A stretch of DNA of 64,000 bases from Euleptes europaea (taxonomy: Eukaryota; Chordata; Lepidosauria; Squamata; Sphaerodactylidae): positions 45,370,021-45,434,020 of the forward strand of contig NC_079320.1 in assembly GCF_029931775.1 (NCBI RefSeq), in the 5' to 3' direction. Made by a program: the position numbers and the translations under genes. Positions 9,612-20,740 of this stretch are shown here, piece by piece (the first letter of the stretch is position 1; each line of letters starts with the position of its first letter). Below the pieces are notes generated by a model that made no database searches, was not told where the DNA came from, and worked only from the letters and a program-made list of their open reading frames with translations.

Positions 9612-9869
9612 AACATCCTGACAGGCATTGGTTCGCCGGGTGCGGCTTTCCCCGGCATAGAGGTACAGTGGCGAGGAAAAGCCTCGCCTCTTCAACTATG
9701 GAAAGGCTGGGAACCCTGCCAGGGTGAAAACAGGCCGCCACCACCCCGCCCGGGGCACACCCGGTTCATAGTCTGTGTTGAGGCCGGCGGGTGGGGCAGT
9801 GACAGGTGTCGAGCTGATGGGAGGAGGAAGGAAGTGCTCTGTTGGGCAAAGCTGTTTGAATCAACCCCG

Positions 9870-11105
9870 AAGACACCGCCCTTTTATTCCCCTTTCCATT
9901 TACTTTAGGCTTTTCTCTCACTCCTTCCTTTAGTTTTCTCGGTGCTGTGAACTTGTTACTCAGATTTTGAAACAGGAGGTGACATTTTGCTTTGCTCAAT
10001 GCTTGTTTCCTGGCCTGACGTTCTTGTTCTCCCTTTCCTGCTTCCCAAACACTGACCATTTGCCTGTATCTGAATGAGATTATTTCACTGATAAGCTTTC
10101 TCTTCTACAAACAATTTCCTTCCTTTGTCACTAAATGAAACTGGTGCTTTAGGACTTCATGGTATTTAACACTTGTATAAGTAAGTGGCTGTATCATGAA
10201 GAAAGTTAACATTGAGTCTGTTCTTAAATTTCCTTAAGGTGTTAAAAATGCTGTAACTTTTACATGCATAGTCAGTCTCGTTGATGTCCAACTTACCTAT
10301 GAACTGGTCATATTACTATTACATATAAAATTTGTACCCCATCTTTCTGCCATCATCAGGGCCACCAACAATGCTAATGAATTAAAAAGATGCATCACAA
10401 AAATACACCTTAAAAACATTAAAACCAAACAAAAACACGTGCCTCTTTGCTGATTGTCCTTGTGTCAAGCCCTTCTCAAAATGGAGCGGTTTCTGCATGG
10501 TTGAAAAATACACTTTGATCTTTTCTTGTACACAACAGGAGGAAGGTGATTTGCGTATGAATAGTAGTACACCTTGCTTGGGGGCATGTGGTGTTTCTGA
10601 TTTCAGTGAAGCCACTCAAAAATGTATTGCCTGCAAGCCCCCTCCCCGCTCCAAGCTGTTAGTGTTAGATGTGAGTACACAGGTCGTCCTTCCCAAATTC
10701 AGCGTTATTCTTTTACCAAGTTATGTTTTAGTGTGTTTGCCTGGAGAATTGCATAACGACATCACTGTTATATTGTATGGTGTGGTTTTTTTGTATCTCT
10801 ACTGTGCAACATGCCATTTTGATGCATAAAGACCTCATAGCTTCATGCTTATTACAAAATGTAAGGAACAGTAGTTCCCTTGCATTAGAACTCCCTTGCA
10901 TTAGAACTTGTTCCTAGCCCGAATACTTGGCATAACTGTTCTGTTTTTTGGAAGACTGAGTTAGGTTGAGCTTGGCAATGCGTACAGGCAAACCATGTAT
11001 CCTCCCCAAATTCTATAAATGAAGTATTATTGTACTTGCAGTCTTTAATAATAGAATGTGTTCAGCATTGGAATTTTCCTAGTACTAATATGAACAGTGT
11101 TAAAC
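9870..11105. other. ARFIP1 first intron, largely anonymous
   Basis: No exon identified. About 10330-10435 resembles an antisense L2-type LINE 3' end (CCCCATCTTTCTGCCATC). Small frames here show no conserved domain. Confidence 0.4.
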
Positions 11106-11117
11106 ACTATTGTGTCA

Positions 11118-12348
11118 TTGGTTCTTGTAGGTTATCCGGGCTGTGTAACCGTGGTCTTGGAATTTTCTTTCCTGACGTTTCGCCAGCAACTGTGGCAGGC
11201 ATCTTCAGAGTAGTAACACTGAAGGATAGTGTCTCTCAGTGTCAAGGGTGTAGGAAGAGTAATATATAGTCAGAAAGGGGTTGGGTTTGAGCTGAGTATT
11301 GTCCTGCACAAGTAATGTGCTAATCATTGTCCTGTAAGTATCAAGATAATGTGCTAATGATGGTATGGTATGTTAATATGGAACCATTGTATCCTGAAGT
11401 GATCTGTTAATGTGTATAATCCAAAGCTAATCTGCATGGCTATTGTTGAATGTTGTCTTTGTTAGTCTGGAGGTTTTTTAGAACAGGAAGCCAAGCCTTA
11501 TTCATTCTTAAACTCTCCTCTTTTCTGTTAAAGTTGTGCTGATGTTTATGAATTTCAATGGCTTCTCTGTGCAATCTGACAAAATAGTTGGTAGAATTGT
11601 CCAGTCTTTCAGTGTCTTGGAATAAGACCCTGTGTCCTGTTTGTGTCAGTCCATGTTCAGCCCTGCTGATTTCTCAGGTTGGCCAAGTCTGCAGTATCTT
11701 TCATGTTCTTTTATCCTTGTTTGTATGCTGCGTTTTGTGGTCCCGATGTAAACTTCTCCGCAGCTGCAAGGTATACGATATACTCCTGCAGAGGTGAGGG
11801 GGTCTCTTTTGTCTTTTGCTGATCGTAGCATTTGTTGTATTTTCTTGGTGGGTTTAAACACTGTTTGTAGGTTATGTTTTTTCAAAAGTTTCTCCATCCT
11901 ATCAGTGACTCCTTTAATAAATGGCAAGAATACCTTTCCTATGGGAGACTGTTTTTCCTGAGTTTTCTGATTTTTGTTTGGTTTAATGGCCCTTCTGATT
12001 TCATTCTTGGAGTAGCCGTTTGCTAGCAGTGCGTGATTTAGATGATTAGTTTCTTCCTTGAGAAACTGTGGTTCACAGATCCGTCTTGCACGGTCCATTA
12101 ATGTTTTGATTATTCCTCTTTTCTGTCGGGGGTGGTGGTTGGAGTTTTTGTGTAAGTAGCGATCTGTGTGAGTTGGTTTCCGGTAGACCCTTGACACTGA
12201 GAGACACTATCCTTCAGTGTTACTACTCTGAAGATGCCTGCCACAGTTGCTGGCGAAACATCAGGAAAGAAAATTCCAAGACCACGGTTACACAGCCCGG
12301 ATAACCTACAAGAACCAATGAACTCTGACCGTAAAAGCCTTCGACAAT
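11118..12348 (-). mobile_element. Penelope-like element, family A, with inverted ends
   Basis: The element is flanked by the 12-bp duplication ACTATTGTGTCA (11106-11117, 12349-12360). Terminal inverted repeats of over 120 bp lie at about 11118-11245 and about 12190-12348, each with a hammerhead region (about 11170-11213 minus, about 12223-12266 plus). The minus strand encodes the C-terminal part of a PLE polyprotein with a GIY-YIG endonuclease domain. The reverse-transcriptase portion is absent, so it is 5'-truncated. Confidence 0.85.
11646..12197 (-). CDS. PLE reading frame, GIY-YIG endonuclease end
   Basis: An open frame of 183 codons. The N-terminal third (SRVYRKPTHTDRYLHKNSNH) matches the end of a PLE reverse transcriptase (FRKPTxTDxYLH... 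motif). Near the C-terminus GVYRIPCSCGEVYIGTTKRS then IQTRIKEHERYCR is a GIY-YIG nuclease with the Cys-x-Cys typical of PLEs. In complete elements this nuclease makes the target-site nick. The frame is only part of a longer protein whose upstream part is missing, so the copy is not autonomous. It is listed as coding relic, not a host gene. Confidence 0.85.
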   Translation of the reverse strand: MSRVYRKPTHTDRYLHKNSNHHPRQKRGIIKTLMDRARRICEPQFLKEETNHLNHALLANGYSKNEIRRAIKPNKNQKTQEKQSPIGKVFLPFIKGVTDRMEKLLKKHNLQTVFKPTKKIQQMLRSAKDKRDPLTSAGVYRIPCSCGEVYIGTTKRSIQTRIKEHERYCRLGQPEKSAGLNMD

Positions 12349-12360
12349 ACTATTGTGTCA

Positions 12361-14004
12361 CTTTGTTCATAGAGTTGAGAGCAGTGTACATGTGGCTTAT
12401 CTCATTTTATCCTCACATCAACCTGGTGAAATAGATTAGACTGAGAGATTATGGCTTGACCTGAGTAACTCAGCTGAGACAAATGAAGTTGAACCAAATC
12501 TCCTAGATCCATTTCTCAATTTTTGGCATGACATTAGATCTACTAAAGATTGTGTGTGTTAAGTACCTTTCCCCCAGAAATGAGCTAACAAGCTTATACT
12601 TGGCAATGGTTAGCCCCTCATTGAGTCTGCGCTTCTTCACCCATGCTTCTATTGTTCTGCTGTGGAACCCAGCTGCTGCTTTCTCAGTATCAACAAATAG
12701 GTACTAGGTGGCAGATGTTCTTTCAGTATAATCTCCCTAGTCTTCATGTTTGTCCTGCCACCCCTACTCTAGTTGCTGATGGTCTGTTGGGGTACAGCAG
12801 CATGGGATAAATACTTACGGTCATGTGCAGATGCATTTCTTTCCATCATCCAGGTCCATGAACTCTAGCATCAGTGTTTTGCACATCTTGGAGCTACTGT
12901 TGGAAGGAGGGGTGGGTGGGAAAGACCAATATCCATATGTGCACACTCCATAGGCTCTAAGCCTCTCTCTTCTTCCCACCTACATCCCCATGGCATAAAC
13001 TGCCAAAGCTTATGATGGTCCCTCTTTTAGGCCTTGAGGTATATTTATTCATTTAATTGTATGCCTGCTTCTGCTAGATAACTGGGACCCAAAGCAGGTG
13101 ACAAATAAAACAAGAGAACTATAAAAACATCAAATAAATAACAACAATTTAACAGACCACTACCCCCAAAGTCCCAACAGGCTGCAAGTCTCAAACCTTC
13201 TGCAATATTGGGGGTTCTAGTCATTCCTTCTCTGCCCCCCCCCCACCAGATCTGTCACTTTTGTAGCACCGTTTTGTATTTACCCAAGTGGAAAGGTTGC
13301 AGAAGTCTACATGACCGAGGCATATAGTTGAAGGCTTCAGTAACAGTGAAGAAAGGATCGATACTAGAGTGGAAAGGTGCAGAATTTACAGTAGCTTTCA
13401 GATTTAAAGATGGGTGCCTATATTTCAGACAGTGCCAGAAATATATATGAGCAGCTCTGATTGCATGCCCTATTCAGAAGGTTGCCTTGAGCAAAATAGA
13501 AGTGACCCATAGAACTGGTTTTTAAAAAGTGATTATATGGATATCTTTGTTGTAGGGTGAGTTGGTGTGGAGACATTGTGTATAAGTACACAGGGAAAGC
13601 AGTCTGGAGTTAAACCTTGACCTCCTATTTTCACTGTTCTAAATATCTATTCTAACTTCCTGCTGTTGGACTAGGAGATAGTACATTATCTAATATCCCC
13701 TTATTATATGTTTATTTACTGTATTTGTAGTCCATCTTTCTTTGAGGCTTTAGAAGTAATGGTGACTTCTCAGGGTTTATAAATATCTGGAAGAGGTACT
13801 CATTCCTTTTGTGAATGCCGGATAGCAATATTTAGCTCAAGGTAATGTAATCCACATAGTTCAGTTTCACCATCTTCTTTGTACTGTTTGTCTACCGGAT
13901 GACAGGCCATGTGATGGAATTTCTCTTAATTAAATTCAGTATAAGGAAACATTTTAAACTGGTTTAAGTTTTTGTGTAGTTGATACTGTCTTCTGCAAGA
14001 GGCT
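12361..14004. other. ARFIP1 first intron, anonymous with SINE/LINE remnants
   Basis: About 12390-12510 resembles a MIR-like core (ATCCTCACATCAACCTGGTG ... CTGAGAGATTATGG). About 13030-13160 looks like an antisense L2-type 3' end. A poly-C run is at 13235-13246. No gene seen. Confidence 0.4.
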
Positions 14005-14271
14005 CTTATTTATTTTTGCTATTTATAATTTGCCTTTCTCACTGAGACTCAAGGTGGATTATGCAGTTAAATCCAAATAACCAACAGGATGAGACATCAA
14101 ATAAACAGTACAATAAGATTTGGATTGCAGAAATCTGAAACAGAACTGGAAACAAGGTGTAATCATTAACATGATACAGCAACAGAAAGTACATACTATG
14201 TGCAGTAGTATAGTCTACAGTCCAAAGTGTCTTTCTGAAGCATTTTGGTTCAGTGCAGCCCTTTTTTTTCC

Positions 14272-14440
14272 GGCCATCAAGTCACAGCTGTCTTATGGTG
14301 ATCCCATAGGATTTTTAAGGCGAGAGACTTCAGAGGTAGTTTGCTATTGCCTTCCTTGGCGGTCTCTCATCAAAGTACCAATCAAGGCTTGCCCTTCTTG
14401 GCTTCTGAGATATGATGAGATCAGACTAGCCAGGTTAGAG
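14272..14440 (-). repeat. 5S-rRNA-derived SINE inside L2
   Basis: Antisense copy. Tail words CCATCAAGTCACAGCTGTC and head words CTTCTGAGATATGATGAGAT and CAGACTAGCC match the 5S SINE family; it is diverged. Confidence 0.8.
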
Positions 14441-15592
14441 CACAGCCCTATTACCAATGTAGAAATACCCTCCTGAATAATTCTGTTTTGCTTAGTTTTG
14501 TGGAATGCCAAGAGGGTGGGGCAACTTCTTGAACTCCTCAGGCAAATCATTCCATAGGGTGGGAGCCACGACAGAGAATGCAGATGTATGGGCAGTTGGT
14601 GGTTTTTCCGATTTCCAGGGTGGCACCTGCAGGAGGCCCTGCTCAGATAAGCAAAGGTTTTGTGCTGGATCATGGGGGATATGTGGTTCTGCACATATGG
14701 GGGAATCAAGGCCATGAATGGTTTTGTATGTGATAGCCAGTACCTTGTATTGAGCCTTGTAACTGATGGGCAGTCAATTTAGTGACTGAAGAATGGGAGT
14801 AATAAGCACGCTTCACCTAGTTCCTGATAATAACCGAGCTGCAACATTCTGTACCAGATAGAGTCTGTGGGTTGACATCTAGGGGAACCCTATGTACAGT
14901 GAGTGACAGTAGTCTAAATGTTACTGTGGCATGGATCCAGGTGGCCAGATCAGCCATGTCAAGGTAGGGGGCCATCTTCCAGGCTAGACAGCATTGGAAG
15001 AAGGTTTTTCTTTAGAGACATTCAATTGCTTCTCTAGCAGTAACATTGCATCCAGTATAACCCCAGTGCTCTTGACCAAGTCAGCATGGGTCAGCTTTAA
15101 AGGTTGGAAGTCAAAGGTCCTTCAAGATCTCCATCTTCCCAATAGCATTGCCTCTGTCTTGTCAGGATTTAGTTTGTCCATTCATAGCCATTTATCATAG
15201 CAGACAGGCAGCAATTCCAGGAGATACAGAGCTGGGTGTCATCAGAATATTGATGATGCCCAACCCCAAAACTATGAATGATTTGTCCTGAGGGCTTTGC
15301 ATAGTGATTGAAAAGTATGGGAATCACACCATGTAAAATCTCACAGAATAGGTCTCACACTGATGACATCTGGTCTCCAACAACAACTCTTTGAGTTCAG
15401 ACCATGAGGAATGATTTGAGCCAGTCCAGTACGCATCTGATACCCACTTCTGTTTCCAAATGGCTCAACAAGATGGCATGGTCTGCTATATCAGAGGCTG
15501 AAGATAGATCCAGTAAGAGCAACAGAGAGCCATGGCCTTTGTCTACATTCAGACGGAGGACATCAGCTAAAGCTACTAGGGCTGTCTCTGTC

Positions 15593-15800
15593 CCGTGTGT
15601 GTGTATAAAGTGCCGTCAAGTCGCAGCCCCCTTTTGGGGTTTTCATGGCAAGAGACTAACTGAGGTAGTTTGCCAGTGCCTTCCTCTGCACAGCAACCCT
15701 GGTATTCCTTGGTGGTCTCCCATCCAAATACTAAGCAGGGCTGACCCTGCTTAGCTTCTGAGATCTGACGAGATCAGGCTAGCCTGGGCCATCCAGGTCA
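15593..15800 (-). repeat. 5S-rRNA-derived SINE inside L2
   Basis: Antisense, well preserved: GTGCCGTCAAGTCGCAG, TTTTCATGGCAAGAGACT, GGTGGTCTCCCATCCAAATA, CTTAGCTTCTGAGATCTGAC and GGCCATCCAGGTCA. A short (GT)n run marks its 3' tail. Confidence 0.9.
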
Positions 15801-16389
15801 TAGCCCAGCCTAAAGCCACACTAAAAAGGTCCAGAGCAGATGAGTTATTCAGGAACAGCTGAAGTTGGTCCACTACTACTTTCTCAGTCATTTTGTCCAG
15901 AAAGGATAGAATAGAGACTGGGAAATAATTGGCCACGCTGTTATTCAGTAGAGATTTCTTTTTAAGTATTGGACAGATAACCACTTCTTTGAGTAGCTGA
16001 GGGAAGGTGCCCTGAGTTAGTGATTGATTTATGATAGACACTATGGGCTTGTTGATGTGGTCCTTACATGATTTTAGTAGTCAGGATGGGCATAAGTAGT
16101 GGGCTTCACATATCCCTAAATCCTGTCAACATCCATCATGGTAACTGGGTCAAAATGGTCCATAAATAGACCAAGTGATGTATTAGGCATTTATTCTAAC
16201 GGATCTGTGTTACAACCAGCATCCAGCTCAGAGTGTATTTCTGATATTTTATTAGCAAAAAATTTGGCATCACAACTAATTATCTGTTCCTGAAACATTA
16301 AAGGCTCAGATTTGGGATTAAGCAGATGTCAAGCTACCTTAAACAGTTTGGATGGTCATGAACTAGCTGATCGGTTTTAATTGATGCTC

Positions 16390-16505
16390 TAGCCTATTTA
16401 TATATTGTACTGATTTTAAATAGTATAACTAATGTAAGCTGCTCTGAGCCTGGCTTGTCAGGATACAGTGGCCTAAAAATCCAATACATTATTGTTGTTA
16501 TTTAG
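16390..16505 (+). repeat. L2-type LINE 3' end
   Basis: GTAAGCTGCTCTGAGCCTGG followed by CTTGTCAGGATACAGTGG and an AT-rich tail is the L2-type 3' terminus seen elsewhere here. Confidence 0.6.
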
Positions 16506-16510
16506 CAATC

Positions 16511-18026
16511 CAGGGCTACAGTCTTTATGTGCGATCAGTAGTGCTGACAAATAGGTGTCAATACTGTTCCTGATCTGCAGGTACCTAACTGTTGTAGCTG
16601 CCCCTCTCCCGTACTGGCAGACCTTCTTCTGCTCACTCTGAAATGTCTGGGCATCAGGCTGTTTGCTCTTGCCCTTCAGTGTGTGCCAAGAGGCTTGCAC
16701 CTTTGGCGTAGGGCTTCTTTTAAATGCAGCAACTCCGTACCTGTTAAAAACATGGAGGCACACCCAATGGGAGTGGTTTTCATCTCAGCATCCCATTCAA
16801 GAATACAGAGAAACTCCACACAGTGTGTTTGGCCTAATTGTTCCTAGCTAGGTCTTCTCTGGCATAGGGCTCCTTTTAAATGCATAGCAACCCTGTATCA
16901 TTTGTATTTTATCTTTTTTCTGCTTCATAATATATTGTTAAACATCTATGATTTTAGTGCTGTATTTAGACCTAGAGAGAAATTCCAGCTTATGGGGGTC
17001 TTTGAGATTCATTTATTAAAGGGTGCTGAAAGACTGAAAGGTCACAGTTTTCCCTGTCCTCCTCGTGTTCCACTATAGGAAATTCTGGGCAGATATTTCC
17101 CCCAAAGGGAACATTTTAACCAGCTAGAGTAAATTATTGTACTCTGCTTTATCTAGGGTGTAACATAGCTTACCAATTTTCAGAAGTATTGGGAAGAAAA
17201 GGAAAAACTAAGGTTAAACTAGTTTGCCATGCATGCAAATTGTTTTCTGAGTTGAACTAGTCCCAGTGGTGAATTAGACGTAGACATTTTAATGCAAATA
17301 ACTTGTTACATGGAGAGTTTTGAATATAATCCTCAAGGTAAATTGACAAGATAAAATAGATGATTCCCAGCTGTCATGCAATGTCATACAAATAAATACT
17401 GACAGGTTTAATAATCCTAATACTGTTTCGTCTGTTATTAAAGAGGTTAATTCCTACTCTTTTAAGATGATAAATTGATCAGTAATTATTTTTAAATGGC
17501 CCATACAACAGTTCCTAGAACACAGATATATTAAAATGCATAAAAGTAGACTTCCTATTTTAAAGATACAAATAAATATTGTTGACTATTTTTTGTACAA
17601 CATGTGCAACTTGCAATAAATTGAAGCATCCTGCAATTAGGATTCGTTTATATTAAAACAGACGAGAAATTATAAAATATACAGCATATTTGGATGTTTT
17701 TTTAAGTGCCTAAAATCATGATGTGAGTCATGTGGCATTTTGACATCTAAAGTTGTAGTAGTGTAAGGTTTTGTGACTAGAGTTTGCTTCTTGGGATAGA
17801 GTCAGTCCTCCAACCCGAAGAAATTGCTCATCAGAATGGAGTTTGCAGTAGAGGGACATACCCAGACATGAACCTTCAACAATTCCTTACACCAACTCTT
17901 TCCCCATATCTACTTGAGTGACATTTTCCCAGGACTGAACAAATCTAGGGCTCATTCACTTGCACTTCTTCTAATGCAATGCCTCAACTAGACTGTACCT
18001 GAAGCTGCTGAGTTAGACTTAAGATG
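16511..18026. other. ARFIP1 first intron, anonymous
   Basis: AT-rich intronic sequence with no exon or repeat that I recognise. Confidence 0.4.
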
Positions 18027-18039
18027 CTGACATTGAGTC

Positions 18040-19434
18040 GTAGTAGTAGTACATTTATTGCAGCATTGCTCCAATAAAGATTAAGAACATAACAGCAATG
18101 TTACCACGGGTACATTGATATTACTTAAAAGTTATGTCATATTAAATTGAAAGAGTATATATAATTAAAATAATTTACAGTTAGGTAAAAAATAAACTTT
18201 TTGACACATAAAAAAAAAACCTTTCCCCCCCCCCTCTCTTCTTCGTTTTTCGTAATTTCTTTGGATTTTATCGTAAAAGACTTTGGCGAAGTTTATAAAT
18301 TGGTGCACAGAATTTGGCGACCTCACTAATTTGGTGGGGATTTTCCTCCAAGAGGAGCTTCCTAACCTGAAATTTATCAGAATATCCTGAAATTTTCTCA
18401 GACATGGATCGATTCAGCTTAGAACGGGCAACCTTGTAGAATGGGCCTCCAAGAAACATGTGATCCAGTGTTTCAACTTCCCCAGAATTGCATGGACAAA
18501 ATCTCTCTGAGCTTGGGATCTCATTATACCTTCCCTGTAAGACCGCAGAAGGTAGGGCTGAACATCTGGCTAGAGTGAATGCCCTTCTATGAGTGTGGCT
18601 TTCCAAAATGGAAAGGTAGGCAGCTGGGGCCGGAATGTATCTGGTCATAGGGGCGGACATAAATCCGGGTGCCCTCAGCAAGTCAGACTGCCTTTCAATA
18701 TCATTAACTCTCTAGGTTATAATTTTCTTTGCTTGGTCTCTACCCATCTTCAGCAAAGCCTGGGGGGAGAGACCCAGGCTCTCCAACTTGCTTTTCACGG
18801 CCTTTTGCCATTTGGATTCAAAGTTGCCAATTAGAATCAGGGGAAGAAGACCATGGGGATTGAGTTTTATTTTTAACCATAGGAGGAAGGATGATATGCA
18901 CACTCTTGCTTCTACTCTTAGCATCCCTGTTTCTAGGCGTGCCAAGGGGTTTGATACACATCTAGGGACCTGGAAAACCAGTCTAAGAAACTTACACTGG
19001 ACTCGTTCCAGTGGTGCAAAACAAGAAGAGGGGGGTCCGAGATGTGTTCCGTAAAGCAGTTGTGCCAGTGTTTTGGCCTGATATAGTTTGAGAGCTGCTG
19101 GGATGAAGTGCGCCCCCTTTGTGCAGAGGAATTTGGTTATAGTGTAGATTGATCTATCCCCCAGGCTGGCCACATAGTTACTGTGGGCCTGCTTGCAGCC
19201 TGAAGCCTGTAGGACTACTCCCAAATACTTAAAAGATGTTCACCTGCTCCAGCCTATGCCCTTTTAAGTTCCAGACTCTAAGTTTTGGGCTTTTGCCAAA
19301 AGCCATTAACTTTGTTTTTTGAAAACTGATGGTTAGTTTTTCATTGTCGCAATATAAGGCGAATCTGGCAAGAGCTCTTTTAAGTCCTATAGGGGTTCTG
19401 GATAATATAACTGTGTCATCTGCATACAAAGAAC
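18040..19434 (-). mobile_element. 5'-truncated LINE of unassigned clade
   Basis: The insertion is bounded by the 13-bp duplication CTGACATTGAGTC (18027-18039 and 19435-19447). On the minus strand it begins in the reverse-transcriptase palm (LYADDTVILSRTPIGLKRAL at about 19370-19430), continues as a thumb region (YGTHLGPPSSCFAPLERVQC near 19000) and ends with a Cys/His motif (CPCNSGEVETLDHMFLGGPF near 18450) and LRQSLLR. The frame is broken between blocks. The 3' tail is a short TAC repeat. The conserved blocks suggest an Ingi/Vingi- or R4-like element, but I cannot decide. Confidence 0.8.
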
Positions 19435-19829
19435 CTGACATTGAGTCATAGCAGCAGAACCTGAGGAGTGAATAACTTGGCAGAAAGCAATCATCCCTCT
19501 ATAACGGGTGGCTTGGCTATTGAGGCCACTGGGAAGAGCCTTGGGGTCACCCTCCACTGGGACCACCTGGTCCTGGGGCCACCCCAGTGCAAAAAGAGGG
19601 ATTGATCAAAGCTAGATGGTAATCCTTCTCGTGGAGCCTGTACCTACTGTTTTATTGTACAGTCATGAATGTTGTGAAAGAGTTTCAGGTAGCTTATATT
19701 GTGAGGATAATATTTGCTAATTGGTAAATGTACTGAACGTAGGTACATTTGTGAAGAGTCCTAAATGAACTTCCTTAAATAAGCCACTTAGAAAATTTTA
19801 TTCATGCTTAACTTATTTTATTTTCAGGT

Positions 19830-19907
19830 ATGTCAGAACACATCAAGGATCCCACAACTATTGATGAACCTCACCAGGCTCCAGAAGAAATCCAGTCTGA
19901 TTCTGAG
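19830..19907 (+). CDS. ARFIP1: ARFIP1 upstream exon with in-frame ATG
   Basis: The acceptor is a pyrimidine-rich tract ending TTTTCAG at 19827, so the exon starts at 19828 and the ATG at 19830. The donor is GAG|GTGATT at 19908. The 26 codons (MSEHIKDPTTIDEP..., acidic, ending IQSDSE) end in phase 0 and join in frame to GAC TGT TCA ATG GCT CAA of the next exon, so the protein would gain 29 residues ahead of the usual Met. No stop separates the two ATGs. It may be an alternative coding start, or a 5' UTR exon that is open by chance. The donor is only fair. Functional use is inferred. Confidence 0.62.
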
Positions 19908-20249
19908 GTGATTGGTGGTATATAATTGGGGTTCTCCAAAAATCAGCCAATCCAGTAACAGACTCAGACTGGAAGACAACCTTTAAGTGATCTTTTTTAA
20001 ACTTCATTGTGTAACTGGAAAAAGAAGCAAAAATCAGACTTTGATTAATGGCAAGCTATTTTTCAGTTAACTTGTTTTGCTCACTGTAGTTCTGTTGCCT
20101 GAGTTTATATTACATCAGAAAGCAACTTGGAACATGGAGGTGGTGAGGATTTTGTAGATGCCACAGGAAGTATATAGATTCTCCCATAATTTTTTTTTAA
20201 AGTTGGCAGACCTGACAATTTTTCAAGTTTAGGTGCATATGTGATTCTA

Positions 20250-20740
20250 TTATGCGCAGAATCCAAGAATCCCTTTGCAAAATCGAAAACTAAGCAGGGC
20301 TGGCCCTGGTTAGTATTGGGATGGGAGTGTGTGTATGTGTGTTAAGTGCTGTCAAGTCACTTCCAACCTATGACAACCCTATGAATTAACAACCTCCAAA
20401 ATATCCTGTCATCAACAGCCTTGCTCAGATCTTGCAAACTGAGGGCTGAGGCTTCCTTTATTGAGTCAATCCATCTCATGTTCTGCTGATGTGGCCTTTG
20501 ATCCCTGAAGTGGGTGGACGCATCTTAGTCTGGATAGAGTCCTTATGGTATTGCTCTCAGCTTTGCTGACACACACAAACCCCTCACCATGTTAAGGTGT
20601 GTGTCCAAGGGGAAGACACCAAGGAGTACGAAGGTTTCTACGCAAAGGCAGGCAATGACAAACCATCTCTGAACTTCTCTTGCTTTGAAAACCCTATGCC
20701 ATCGCCATAAATCTGCTATGACATGACAGCAACCCCCCCC
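20250..20740 (+). repeat. 5S-rRNA-derived SINE split by a BovB insertion
   Basis: Left part at about 20270-20326 (AACTAAGCAGGGCTGGCCCT, GGTTAGTATTGGGATGGGAG) and right part at about 20615-20735 (ACACCAAGGAGTACG ... GACATGACAGCAACC). The piece between is a BovB/RTE tail. Confidence 0.75.
20327..20610 (-). mobile_element. BovB/RTE LINE 3' end
   Basis: On the minus strand: the peptide-coding tail with GGCTGTTGATGACAGGATAT and the terminal sequence CATAGGGTTGTCATAGGTTG, GAAGTGACTTGACAGCACTT, then (AC)n. It is a diverged relative of the BovB tail at 51294-51488. Borders are approximate. Confidence 0.65.

Larger units (their letters stand above)
8490..9860. promoter_or_regulatory. CpG island, candidate TIGD4/ARFIP1 bidirectional promoter
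   Basis: This block is far richer in G, C and CpG than anything else here, with runs such as CCGGCTTGTG, GCGGCGGCAACG and repeated CGCC/GGCG words. It lies between divergent TIGD4 (ATG at 3843) and ARFIP1 (first coding exon 19.8 kb). In mammals the two genes are head to head with close 5' ends (established knowledge), so both non-coding first exons are expected here. No TATA box is evident. A candidate acceptor (CTTCCGCAG, about 9225) and several weak donors are present but I cannot define an exon. A PLE insertion at 9252-9611 splits the island; CpG-rich sequence resumes at about 9624. Confidence 0.65.
14005..16385 (-). mobile_element. Degraded L2-type LINE carrying two SINEs
   Basis: The minus strand encodes fragments of an L2/CR1-group ORF2: FPVSILSFLDKMTEKVVVDQ near 15870-15930, LLLLLDLSSASDIADHAILL near 15500, GVGHHQYSDDTQL at 15238-15249 (YSDD in place of YADD at the catalytic site), and a C-terminal WLPPYGMICLRSSRSCPTLL AFHKTK near 14480. 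Several stops and shifts interrupt it. The 3' end (about 14005-14060) reads CCACCTTGAGTCTCAGTGAG on the minus strand. 5S-derived SINEs are inserted at 14272-14440 and 15593-15800. Confidence 0.8.
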
